DNA from: Pseudomonas crudilactis
Lineage (GTDB): Bacteria > Pseudomonadota > Gammaproteobacteria > Pseudomonadales > Pseudomonadaceae
Length of the DNA stretch: 64,000 nucleotides
Assembly (NCBI RefSeq): GCF_013433315.1
Contig: NZ_WXVV01000009.1
Span: 176,382-240,381, forward strand
Direction: 5' to 3'
Shown here: positions 8,228 through 15,332 of the stretch, one piece after another
Position numbering within the stretch: position 1 is the stretch's first letter
Layout: each line of letters begins with the position of its first letter
Translations under genes and position numbers: made by a program
Notes under the pieces: model-generated
What the model was told of the DNA's origin: nothing
What the model saw: only the letters and a program-made list of their open reading frames with translations
Databases searched by the model: none

Positions 8228-9206
8228 ATGGCACTGGTAGGTAGACGGGACGGGCGGAACTTTGGCTATGGACGACAACTGAGTTATGCCGGTCCGCAGG
8301 CGTTGCGCGATCTGTTTGGAGGCGGACATTACGGCACGGTCACGGCACACAGTGATCGGTGGCAGGCATTTGTGCGCTGGTGCCGATCGGATGAAGGGCC
8401 GGGGTTTAACGATGCGCGGCAAATTGATCGGCAGACCTTACTCGACTATGCGAGCCATCTGCGTGAACAAGTAGAACGGGGCAAGTTAACCATCGCGACT
8501 GCGCAAAACCGGTTGTCCAGCGTGAACCGCACCATGGCCGCGCTTCGCGGTGATCAGTATGTAAAGACTCCAAGTCCGAGCAAGGCGTTAGGTATGCAAC
8601 GTACTAGCGTCCGCATCAGAGCCCCACAAGGCCAGGATCGTGAGCAGGTGAGTAATCGCCACCGCACTTTACGAACGCCAATTGCCGCGTGCGGCTGCCA
8701 TCATAGCGCTGGCCCGAGCTACGGGCATGCGCTTACGCGAGGCCATTTTGGCTGATCTTCCGCGCCTGAAGCGAGAAGCCGATCAACTCGGCAAAATCAA
8801 TGTTCAGGACGGTACCAAGGGAGGCCGATCAGGAGCGTCCGCGCCTCGCTGGATTGCGGTGGATGATGACATTAAGGAGGCGCTGAGGCTTGCCGAACGG
8901 GTCTCGCTCGACGGTAGCCGCAACCTACTCGCACAGAACGAAAGCTACCTCGACTTCCAACGGGGAGTCGTCCGTCCGGCACGGGACATTCTCCGTACGC
9001 ACAACCTTAAAGGCTTCCACGAATTGCGGGCAGCCTATGCGTGCGAACGCTACGAGCAAATCACCAATCACCTTGCACCCATCAACGGTGGCAGGTGCTA
9101 TCAGCTCGCCCCACACCTCGATCAAAAGGCTCGTGCACAAATCAGCTATGAGCTGGGGCACGGCCGCATCGACGTGGTAGCGGCTTATATCGGAAGGCGA
9201 ACATGA
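8228..9206 (+). pseudogene. Tyrosine-type integrase ('integrase domain-containing protein'), broken by one frameshift
   Basis: The gene starts MALVGRRDGRNFGYGRQLSY after a GAGAGGAG ribosome-binding site. An N-terminal SAM-like DNA-binding part follows (DRWQAFVRWCRSDEGPG, RQTLLDYASHLREQVERG). Near 8655-8660 the frame is lost: the reading GAG CAG GTG AGT continues only if one base is skipped before ATCGCCACC, after which the catalytic half resumes (ALYERQLPRAAAIIALARAT, TGMRLREA with the catalytic Arg region, NLKGFHELRAAYACERYEQ, YELGHGRIDVVAAYIG ending). Both halves otherwise look intact, so this is a recent single-base frameshift (or a sequencing error). The family sits on Pseudomonas genomic islands in tRNA genes and would have driven integration here. 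The stop overlaps the next ATG (ATGA). Confidence 0.85.
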
Positions 9207-9478
9207 GCAAAACATTCGATATGGATTTGTTGCTGGCGGGCGTCCTGACCGGCTCGCATGCCACACGCCAGCGCCATCTACGCCAAGCAAAGACCATTCA
9301 AACGGAGATCTCTAATCACTGGCACAAAGATAATCCATGGACTTGGCAGCGTAAGCATCTCGTATGGTTTCTAAGCTGTCACGTAAACCAGCGCGCCGAA
9401 TCGACGCGCTATTGCTATTTACTGACCGTGCTTCTGATCACCTTTCGATTAGGAAAATCATGGCGATTCAAGCTCTAG
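9203..9478 (+). CDS. Small protein coupled to the integrase, unknown function
   Basis: A 91-residue protein beginning MSKTFDMDLLLAGVLTGSHA. It overlaps the integrase stop by 4 bases (ATGA), so the pair is translationally coupled. It is rich in basic and aromatic residues (NPWTWQRKHLVWFLSCHVNQ, STRYCYLLTV) and resembles core-binding segments of recombinases, so it may help the integrase bind DNA. I recognise the arrangement from related Pseudomonas islands but not a named family. Confidence 0.6.
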   Translation: MSKTFDMDLLLAGVLTGSHATRQRHLRQAKTIQTEISNHWHKDNPWTWQRKHLVWFLSCHVNQRAESTRYCYLLTVLLITFRLGKSWRFKL

Positions 9479-9932
9479 GCGCAGGCAGGCAACCGACCAA
9501 AGCAGCCTTCCGGCTATTTGTCTATGCGAACGAGCCTGACTGATGTCCTGGACCAGAGTCACCGACTAAAGCGAAACCTACTGATTACAAGGCAGCTGCT
9601 TAAAACTTATAAATCAATGGGTTACCGGTTTTATTGTTACGTAGCGAGTCTCCAGAAACCTCATCCTTCCAGGTGTTTTTCACCCTTATTACGTGGCTAT
9701 TTTGTGGGATGTCCTTGGTCCAGTTGTCTATTGGCCGGCATCAGATAGGTGCTCGATCTCTCACCATTCCCAGCGCAACTGATTTGGCGGGCGTCTGAGC
9801 AACGAAAAAGCCACGTCAGATTTTCTTAGTCCATATTGAAAACCAAAGGTCACTTGTATATATTTCAGTTAATCAGGAAATAAGTCCTGTATTTTTTCGG
9901 TACAAACGTTGTACCGGTTTGGGGGTTACCAC
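9479..9932. other. AT-rich island stretch without a supported gene
   Basis: About 450 bases of lower GC than the surroundings (for example 9840-9900). I see no ORF worth calling. The right end holds an inverted repeat at 9898-9916 before the next small gene. Confidence 0.45.
9898..9916. promoter_or_regulatory. Inverted repeat, candidate operator
   Basis: CGGTACAA and TTGTACCG are exact reverse complements separated by ACG. The repeat ends 16 bases before the start of the small gene at 9933 and lies next to AT-rich promoter-like DNA. Confidence 0.45.
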
Positions 9933-10172
9933 ATGGCTAGACCATTCCAAGCGCCCGATCCTCGGGATCGCTCCGTCAACGAACCAACACAGGTGATCAG
10001 CTCTGCTCAGGTATTGGGTTTGTACAACCAAGAAAACCCGACCACCAAAAAAGAGCGGGTAGTTGATTCTGTTAAAGATTGGTACGAGGACCGCGTCAAG
10101 TCCGTCGGCTGGAAAGATGCGCAGTTTCATGGCAACCAGTGTGTGCTTACTGCGAAAATCACATTGGGGTGA
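9933..10172 (+). CDS. Hypothetical 79-residue island protein
   Basis: The ATG at 9933 follows a GGGGG purine run at good spacing. The product begins MARPFQAPDPRDRSVNEPTQ and continues with a charged helix-like part (TTKKERVVDSVKDWYEDRVK). It has no signal peptide or membrane segment. I do not recognise the family. A clear terminator stands 45 bases after the stop, which supports a real transcription unit. Confidence 0.45.
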   Translation: MARPFQAPDPRDRSVNEPTQVISSAQVLGLYNQENPTTKKERVVDSVKDWYEDRVKSVGWKDAQFHGNQCVLTAKITLG

Positions 10173-10217
10173 ATGGCTCGTCGCATAATGGGACATTCGT
10201 TAAATGCCTCCCCACAG

Positions 10218-10243
10218 AAAAGCCCACATCGGTGGGCTTTTTT
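10218..10243 (+). terminator. Rho-independent terminator
   Basis: AAAAGCCCAC and GTGGGCTTTT pair around ATCG and are followed by further T residues. It ends the small gene at 9933-10172. Confidence 0.8.
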
Positions 10244-10332
10244 GCGCCTGCTGGAAACCAGATCTGGGGGTATTGGCGTACCAGCGTGGTACTTTCTGGC
10301 TTCATCGTGATTACGACGGAAGGACTTGAGTC

Positions 10333-10527
10333 ATGGACAGAGACCAGCTGCAACATGTTGCAGCCGCCTTGGAAGAAGGCTATGGCGAATGCCCGCACGG
10401 GCGGACAGCCTTGATGAACTGGATCGAACAGGAAGTCTCAATGCTCAAAAGCCGGGGAGTGCCAGGCGGCGAAGCCGCCACCCAAGCTCTGGGCTTGGCC
10501 TACTGGGAGTGGTTGGGTGAGTCCTAA
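10333..10527 (+). CDS. Hypothetical 64-residue island protein
   Basis: Starts MDRDQLQHVAAALEEGYGEC after a GGAAGGAC ribosome-binding site. It is acidic and helical, with no membrane segment, and ends in ALGLAYWEWLGES. Codon use looks coding. The family is not recognised; it may be part of the island's maintenance genes because a ParC-like remnant follows 45 bases later. Confidence 0.5.
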   Translation: MDRDQLQHVAAALEEGYGECPHGRTALMNWIEQEVSMLKSRGVPGGEAATQALGLAYWEWLGES

Positions 10528-10571
10528 AACCCATCGTTCAAAGTACCGAGCGGATTCCAGGAGAATTGCAA

Positions 10572-10703
10572 TTGACTGCAAAGGGCCTACAAGAAGAAAC
10601 GCTGTGCGCCTTGCTTGAGGGCGGCGCGGTGCGCGAAGTGCTGGTCAGCCGGCATGACGACAAATGGAGCCTGGCGACTCGCTTGAGCGGTATGGGGTCG
10701 TAA
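10572..10703 (+). pseudogene. Remnant of a ParC-family partition-associated gene
   Basis: A TTG start with a CAGGAGAA ribosome-binding site opens a frame reading TAKGLQEETLCALLEGGAVR and then EVLVSRHDDKWSLATRLSGM. This resembles the N-terminus of the small 'ParC' proteins of Pseudomonas islands and plasmids. An in-frame TAA follows at 10701-10703. The codons after it still read WLPV, as expected for the family, and then degenerate. So the gene looks truncated by a nonsense mutation and decay. The family name rests on memory of the N-terminus only. Confidence 0.45.
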
Positions 10704-11425
10704 TGGCTGCCGGTTTGCCGAGTAGACCGGCATTTGCAACTTCATGTCGAGCGTTGACGCTGCTGTTCTACGGCTCTGATTACTTGGAGACCGACAACGT
10801 GCTGAGACCTTAAAAATCCCCAGTTCGATTCCACAGGACTCCATAACTAGCTGATTTATTTATAGTTACTAGTTTGGGCACGCTAAATTTTCCACCGAAA
10901 TCCAAACACCCGGAAAACCTAGCCTCCCTGAAGCATACCGTTCGTCTGGTGCCGCACCATATCTCAAGGCCCCGCAATGCGGGGCTTTGTGGTTTCTGGG
11001 GTTTGGAAACTCGCGAAAAATCGAAGTCCCTTTTTGGCCGAAATGCCCAAAAAATGTCCACCCTTGAAAATCTTGGGCTGCTTGCATCACCCCATTTTTC
11101 AGTTTTTATGATTCAGTGACCTACCAAGACTAAGCCCCGACGCCTTCTCAACCGAATCAGCAGACCCACAAAAACGATCAGCAGCAACGCTCTCTGTTGA
11201 ACGCCGCATCCCCTTCCTTGCAGCTTGAACAGCAGACAATGGATTCAGCGTCACCACCTCTGCCAAATGCCCACGACTGAAATGTGCGTACTTCATCGTC
11301 ATGGTCGCGGACGCTTAACACGCCTTGACGGGGCTCTCGCGTCCCTCGGTTTCGATGACAGCTTGCTTCCTCTATGCTTCTCGACTTGCCTAAGGATTAG
11401 TTGAAACAGGGAAAGGTGTGACGGC
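10704..11425. other. Gene-poor end of the island
   Basis: About 720 bases with decayed ParC-like sequence, a tRNA-end-like copy with a hairpin at 10946-10999, and no supported gene. The NUDIX gene starts at 11426. Confidence 0.45.
10946..10999 (+). repeat. Degenerate third copy of the tRNA-Thr end and terminator
   Basis: CTGGTGCCGCACCATA (10946-10961) resembles the tRNA 3' end. It is followed by the hairpin GCCCCGC/GCGGGGC (10969-10975 and 10979-10985), then CTTTGTGGTTTCTGGGG, close to CTTTGTTGTTTCTGGGG after the tRNA. The order of tRNA end, hairpin and T-rich tail is the same as at 6002 and 12057, but the spacing and stem differ. It may be an older or foreign attachment site. Confidence 0.4.
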
Positions 11426-11836
11426 ATGAGAGCAGATAAATCTTGTCCTGTGGTTCTGCGAGCCCGTGAAACGCTAGAGATCTTGGCATTTGAGTATCCA
11501 TTGGCAGGGCTACAACTGGTCAAGGGCAGTGTGGAACCAGGTGAGTCCACCGATTTGGCTGCCGTGCGAGAGCTGATAGAAGAAGCAGGGATTCAATCCG
11601 CGGTAGGGCGAAATCTGGGTGAATGGCGTGCCATTGAAACGGGACACACATGGGCATTTCATGAGTGTCATGTTGCCCAAGACCTTCCTGATACTTGGGT
11701 GCATTTTGCAGAAGACGATGGAGGTCATGAGTTCAGATTTTTTTGGCATCCACTAATGAGTGAGCCTTCTGAAAGATGGCATCAGGTTTTCAAGGATGCT
11801 TTGAGCTTTCTCAGGACTACTCTTGCTGAAGTCTGA
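11426..11836 (+). CDS. NUDIX hydrolase
   Basis: A 136-residue protein with a complete Nudix box: G-S-V-E-P-G-E at about residues 33-39, followed by R-E-L-I-E-E-A-G-I (consensus GX5EX7REUXEEXGU). It would hydrolyse a nucleoside diphosphate linked to another group and need Mg2+. The small size and the HEFRFFWHPL tail fit the stand-alone hydrolases often carried by islands. It lies between the degenerate and the good right-hand att copies, so it is probably island cargo. The substrate is unknown. The ATG at 11426 follows a weak GGAAAGG. Confidence 0.8.
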   Translation: MRADKSCPVVLRARETLEILAFEYPLAGLQLVKGSVEPGESTDLAAVRELIEEAGIQSAVGRNLGEWRAIETGHTWAFHECHVAQDLPDTWVHFAEDDGGHEFRFFWHPLMSEPSERWHQVFKDALSFLRTTLAEV

Positions 11837-12056
11837 GTGTGTATTCAGCTCTTCTTGAGTCATTCAGGCAGCGCCCACGGCGTGCATCTCTGGAATTTCT
11901 GCGCAGGACAACCAGACACTGTCCGGCTCTTCGTGAACTTCCAACGCATATTCGAACATCACGATTCCTCTCATGGGGTACAGCTGAGGAGAATTGGAGA
12001 CAGACCACGTTTTTCAATTAATAGAGAGTTGCAACCTGAATTCTTTTTTACGATTT
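11837..12056. other. Intergenic, no feature seen
   Basis: About 220 bases between the NUDIX gene and the right-hand att copy. No supported ORF or structure. Confidence 0.4.
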
Positions 12057-12117
12057 TGGTGCCGACGCCATACAAAACGAAGCCTCTGCAGAAATGCAGG
12101 GGCTTCGTTGTTTTCTG
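12057..12117 (+). repeat. attR-like direct repeat of the tRNA-Thr 3' end and terminator
   Basis: TGGTGCCGACGCCATACAAA starts a copy of 6002-6061 that keeps the terminator hairpin (CTCTGCA/TGCAGGGG with GAAA). The upstream half of the tRNA is absent. It marks the right end of an island of about 6.1 kb. Confidence 0.8.
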
Positions 12118-12150
12118 TAGCAGAAGTCTGCCCAAAGGTTTTAAGTGGTA

Positions 12151-12435
12151 TCAAGCAGGATGCAGATCCCGCAAAGCTTCCGGATGCTGGCTGGCGACCC
12201 TAAGGAGAGTTTGAGCCGCACCCGTCGGCTGCCTGCGCCCCTGCTCCCAATCCTGCAAAGTCCGCAGACTCACACCGATCAGTTTGGCGAACGCACTTTG
12301 AGAAACGCCCACTTTGGCACGCGCTTCTGCTGCCGCAGAGAGCGGCACTTGAGTCACGCGTGCAGCCTTTCCAGCCTTCATCTGACGTACAGATTCCAGC
12401 AAGTCCTGCTGGAATTGCTCCAGTTCATCGACCAT
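12151..12435 (-). CDS. HigA/Xre-type antitoxin
   Basis: A 94-residue protein. The C-terminal half is a Xre-type helix-turn-helix (ARAKVGVSQSAFAKLIGVSL, then RTLQDWEQGRRQPTGAAQTL). The N-terminal part (MVDELEQFQQDLLESVRQMK) fits a toxin-binding segment. It overlaps the upstream toxin gene by 11 bases, in the toxin-first order typical of HigBA systems. Such antitoxins repress their own operon. No distinct terminator is seen after it other than the att-copy hairpin. Confidence 0.82.
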   Translation of the reverse strand: MVDELEQFQQDLLESVRQMKAGKAARVTQVPLSAAAEARAKVGVSQSAFAKLIGVSLRTLQDWEQGRRQPTGAAQTLLRVASQHPEALRDLHPA

Positions 12436-12742
12436 CGCTGATTTCCTCCTTCAGTTGCTTAAGGAAGGCTAAGGGCAAATCGTCAAACTTTGCCTTGGTG
12501 TAGGCAATGAGTAACCAGATCGAGCCTTCAGAAAGCGTGTTGTAATAAATGACACGTGTACCGCCTCGCTTACCCATGCCGTTGCGAGTCCACCGCACCT
12601 TGCGCAAACCTCCACTGCCAGGCACGACATCACCAGCCAGAGGATTTGCAGCAAGCCAATTTATGAATTCATGGCGCTCACCATCGACCCATATGGCGTC
12701 TGCATAGCGCTTGAACATTTCCGTTTCGATGATTGTATACAT
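12425..12742 (-). CDS. RelE/HigB-type toxin
   Basis: A 105-residue protein starting MYTIIETEMFKRYADAIWVD. It has the fold signature of the RelE/ParE superfamily: DVVPGSGGLRKVRWTRNGMG, then KRGGTRVIYYNTL, and a C-terminal YTKAKFDDLP. In this 'type II RelE/ParE with HigA' family the toxin is usually a ribosome-dependent mRNA nuclease. The frame is open further upstream, but the ATG at 12742 gives the usual N-terminus. It is co-transcribed with the antitoxin gene and overlaps it. Confidence 0.82.
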   Translation of the reverse strand: MYTIIETEMFKRYADAIWVDGERHEFINWLAANPLAGDVVPGSGGLRKVRWTRNGMGKRGGTRVIYYNTLSEGSIWLLIAYTKAKFDDLPLAFLKQLKEEISDGR

Positions 12743-13012
12743 GAACCTGACTATACGGCTACGCCGTACAAACAAACCATAAACGTTTATAGGGACAGAT
12801 CGACGAAATGCATGGCGCGAAGCCTTGTGAAATCTGTTGTAACGACAAGCCACTACTAGCCACCGTTGCTCATTCGCCCCTCGCAAAGCTACCGTTCAGT
12901 TCGTCGCTGTCAATTCAGCGACCGGGCCTGAGAACCCGCGTAAGATGCAGGCGCACCAGCGCCCCAAACCACGATTGCCGACGCTGTTTTAGTGTCCGCA
13001 TCCACGTGTAAT

Positions 13013-13118
13013 GGCGGCTGTGCGTGGGAGACCTTCGGGTCTGCCGGGTTCCTGTATCTCCGGTTTCTCAGCCTGCGCATAGCTGCCACCCTTTCGCCTG
13101 AGAACGAAAATGGCGGCT
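13013..13118 (+). ncRNA. Candidate structured RNA leader, copy A
   Basis: GGCGGCTGTGCG (13013-13024) pairs with CGCATAGCTGCC (13076-13087) over 12 bp. Inside is the hairpin AGACC-TTCG-GGTCT (13029-13042), followed by GCCGGGT and a second CCGG element. The same layout recurs at 48181-48290 with compensatory changes (ACACC-TTCG-GGTGT; a 16-bp closing stem). The segment GGCGGCT (13112-13118) can pair instead with the 3' strand AGCTGCC (13081-13087), so two exclusive folds are possible. It precedes the ATG at 13144 by 25 bases. I cannot assign an Rfam family. Confidence 0.7.
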
Positions 13119-13143
13119 CTCATTTGATACAGGGAGTTCACAA

Positions 13144-13230
13144 ATGAATGCCATTGATCCATCAGCAATTCACAGAGCTGCAGAAACGGTCACCTCACGA
13201 CACTTCCTTACGGCAGGTGAAGCGAAATGA
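13144..13230 (+). CDS. 28-residue coupled upstream ORF
   Basis: After the structured leader and a CAGGGAG ribosome-binding site, ATG at 13144 opens a short frame (MNAIDPSAIHRAAETVTSRH, then FLTAGEAK). Its TGA overlaps the ATG of the DUF3077-like gene (ATGA at 13227-13230). It could be a real micro-protein or a leader peptide that couples translation of the next gene to the RNA leader. Confidence 0.5.
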   Translation: MNAIDPSAIHRAAETVTSRHFLTAGEAK

Positions 13231-13508
13231 CCGACTACCTCCATTTGAAAACCCCAGGCCTCACGCACTTTTCCTTCCAGGCCAATCAAGCGCTGTTCCG
13301 CACCAATCGTGGCGTTCCAGTGATCGCCGCTCTCTCGCACGCCTCACATTTGCTTCACATTTCCAAGCTACTGACCGCAGATTCCACAGTCTCGCGCGAC
13401 CCTGACCTTCACGCTTATGCCTCGCAGTATTTGCAGGAGTTAAGCAAGGCGTTGATCGATGATGTCGTGAAAGTAATGGATGCGCCGCCGGACAAGCCGT
13501 TGATGTAA
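13227..13508 (+). CDS. Small DUF3077-like protein
   Basis: A 93-residue protein (MTDYLHLKTPGLTHFSFQAN). The pattern NQALFRTNRGVPVIAALSHA, SHLLHISKLL and ALIDDVVKVM matches what I recall of DUF3077, small Pseudomonas proteins of unknown function that often occur in several copies. It has no signal peptide or membrane segment. It is translationally coupled to the short ORF before it and controlled by the structured leader. A bidirectional terminator follows. Confidence 0.65.
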   Translation: MTDYLHLKTPGLTHFSFQANQALFRTNRGVPVIAALSHASHLLHISKLLTADSTVSRDPDLHAYASQYLQELSKALIDDVVKVMDAPPDKPLM

Positions 13509-13522
13509 ACGCCGGTTTAAGG

Positions 13523-13547
13523 CCCTCGTTGATGCGAGGGCTTTTGC
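13523..13547. terminator. Terminator after the DUF3077-like gene
   Basis: GCCCTCG (13523-13529) and CGAGGGC (13536-13542) form the stem, followed by TTTTG. It lies between convergent genes and may serve both strands. Confidence 0.65.
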
Positions 13548-13550
13548 GTT

Positions 13551-14231
13551 TCAGACCTGACTGATCTCAAGCACAAACGAAATCTTCTGCTGACTCGCAC
13601 TCCACACATACCGCAAATGCTTGCCCTGCTTCGGAATGGATACCGCTGGAGGTCTAAACGCGGCGACACATTCGTGGCCCGGCAGGCGAACGCTGTTGTA
13701 GAGCAGTCCCCACGACTCGGTTTCGCGCAGTTGACGGGCGAATAGCTGAGACGGCCCATAAGCCTCCGGATCCGGATTGTGCAGCTCGGGGTGATCGTGG
13801 CGGATATCGTGCAACGGTTTAACTACCAGATTGACGTAAGTGCGCATGGTCAACTCAAGATCCGCTTCCTGAGTCGCCGCAAGAAATCGCTCCTGGTGAT
13901 AACAAGTCTCAGCGATGGCCGCAGCCTGACTGCTCGCAGCGTAGTAAACGCCGAAGGTGCCGTCGCAGAAACGACTGCGTTTGCCGATGTGGGTAAACGC
14001 AGCCATCACCGGAGTCGAGCCGGGGCCAGAGAGTCGATCTTCGGGTCGCACTCGGGCGAGAATCCCGGCCTGTTCGATCAGCCGATCGTTGGTCAGCGCT
14101 TCCAGCGCGTAGGCAACTTCCAGGTCTTCGGGATCGAGCACGTCTTCGAACAACGCGATCGGCGGGAAGCTGCTGTTGACGATCCGGTAGGCTCGCGGCC
14201 ATTGCACATCAACCAAATCGGGCACTTTCAA
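13551..14231 (-). CDS. RES-domain toxin
   Basis: A 226-residue RES-family protein. The family residues are visible in order: PRAYRIVNSSFPP near the N-terminus, a GRIN-like region replaced by GPGSTPVMAAFTHIGK, then RSRFCDGTFGVYYAASSQAA with the conserved arginine and Y-A-S, an ETCYHQ segment and a late WGLLYNSVRLPG. RES toxins degrade NAD+ or ADP-ribosylate targets; I infer the same here. The gene overlaps the Xre antitoxin gene by 4 bases. The length is within the longer group of RES proteins. Confidence 0.85.
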   Translation of the reverse strand: MKVPDLVDVQWPRAYRIVNSSFPPIALFEDVLDPEDLEVAYALEALTNDRLIEQAGILARVRPEDRLSGPGSTPVMAAFTHIGKRSRFCDGTFGVYYAASSQAAAIAETCYHQERFLAATQEADLELTMRTYVNLVVKPLHDIRHDHPELHNPDPEAYGPSQLFARQLRETESWGLLYNSVRLPGHECVAAFRPPAVSIPKQGKHLRYVWSASQQKISFVLEISQV

Positions 14232-14635
14232 CCGCGCACCCCGTCGAGGTAGCGACGCACATCGGCGATATCGACCACTCGACCCGCCAGCATGTAATCC
14301 AGCGCCGTTTGGCCATTGAATGGCGCTGCCGTGTTCGGACTACTGACCCACGTGTAGGCACGCTCACGGCTGTTGCTGAAGATGATGCTCAACGCCTTGT
14401 GAATGCCCATCAGATAGGAGATGCGCTCAAGAGTGTCGTTAGGCAGACGTATGTTCGGAAGGTGTTTGTATTTGTAGAACGTGGTGTTACCAACGCCGCC
14501 GAGTAATGTGCGTTGCTGCTCTGCGCTGCAGCCCCAACGCTCCATAAGGTTGAAGAAGAACTTCAGCGCAACGCGGCCGGCTTCGGGGGCGTCGAGTTGT
14601 TCGCGTGGGGTGAGGGCTGGGGATGAGGTAGTCAT
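14228..14635 (-). CDS. Xre/MbcA/ParS-type antitoxin of the RES toxin
   Basis: A 135-residue protein. The ATG at 14635 has GGAGAGG four bases upstream. The N-terminal helical region (REQLDAPEAGRVALKFFFNL) is followed by a helix-turn-helix-like part (LLGGVGNTTFYKYKHLPNIR) and the C-terminal ParS-like toxin-binding domain (PFNGQTALDYMLAGRVVDIA, then DVRRYLDGVRG). It is first in the operon and overlaps the toxin start (4 bases). It should neutralise RES and repress the operon. Confidence 0.85.
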   Translation of the reverse strand: MTTSSPALTPREQLDAPEAGRVALKFFFNLMERWGCSAEQQRTLLGGVGNTTFYKYKHLPNIRLPNDTLERISYLMGIHKALSIIFSNSRERAYTWVSSPNTAAPFNGQTALDYMLAGRVVDIADVRRYLDGVRG

Positions 14636-14711
14636 TGAGCCTCTCCAGATTTGTCTTGCTTTGATACTAGTACATATACGAATAAATCGATAAAAAAGCT
14701 CCGTAAGCGTA

Positions 14712-14990
14712 TTACTGGTTACCACATTTCCCGTTGATTGGGATTCGGATATGACCGGATTTGAGCATTTCGTCGACCGAATCGAACCGCTGCCGAATAG
14801 TTCGTGCTTCCAACATGGCTTGGGCAGTCTTGTCCGTAGGAATTCGTGCAATGGACGGTTGCTCTTGAATTTCAATAACGTGATGAAGCCTGTTGCCAAC
14901 TTGGCACTCCATATCGGCCGCTTCTTTTGATGCAATCACTTCGCTTACCTCACACAGATCTGTAGCCACATAGGCTTGATGCCTCCCCAC
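14712..14990 (-). CDS. Possible orphan antitoxin-like protein
   Basis: A 92-residue frame. Its C-terminal part (SIARIPTDKTAQAMLEARTI, then RQRFDSVDEMLKSG) resembles the end of RelB/DinJ-type antitoxins. The N-terminal part does not match and no toxin gene is adjacent. It may be a fusion, a remnant or a chance frame. Confidence 0.3.
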   Translation of the reverse strand: MGRHQAYVATDLCEVSEVIASKEAADMECQVGNRLHHVIEIQEQPSIARIPTDKTAQAMLEARTIRQRFDSVDEMLKSGHIRIPINGKCGNQ

Positions 14991-15332
14991 TGCTACTTCA
15001 TCTGCTTTGACGAGTCGCCGCTATCAACTCGGTCGCAAGTTCGCCTAGGACGCATCCACGTATTTCGCAGGCCAAAACCACTAACGTTGTCAGCCATTTC
15101 CCCGTGAAAAATCGCCCCCACGCACCAAAACCACGCATTTTTTTTGACCCCCATCACCCCCACGTCACCAAAAACCCCGATCCTGTGTCAGCCTCCAGCC
15201 ATCGGCGGAGACATCGATTCGCTACTAAACCCGCGACAACTATGCTCAGGTACAGGAATATAGCCAGCATATGGCGCCTGACCGGCAGTCTCGTAAACAA
15301 CAATACCCAGCCCACTTCAGAGGGCATTACCC
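14991..15332. other. Intergenic upstream of the LysR gene
   Basis: About 340 bases, AT-richer in places, with no clear promoter pair, repeat or small gene. This is probably the right border of the accessory hotspot. AGAGGG before the ATG at 15333 is the LysR gene's ribosome-binding site. Confidence 0.4.

Noticed and set aside
10808..10845. A tRNA-like GTTCGATTCC...ACTCCA string
   Set aside because: The flanking bases do not form a T-stem and no anticodon or D-arm lies upstream; at most a worn tRNA fragment, and not worth calling a gene.
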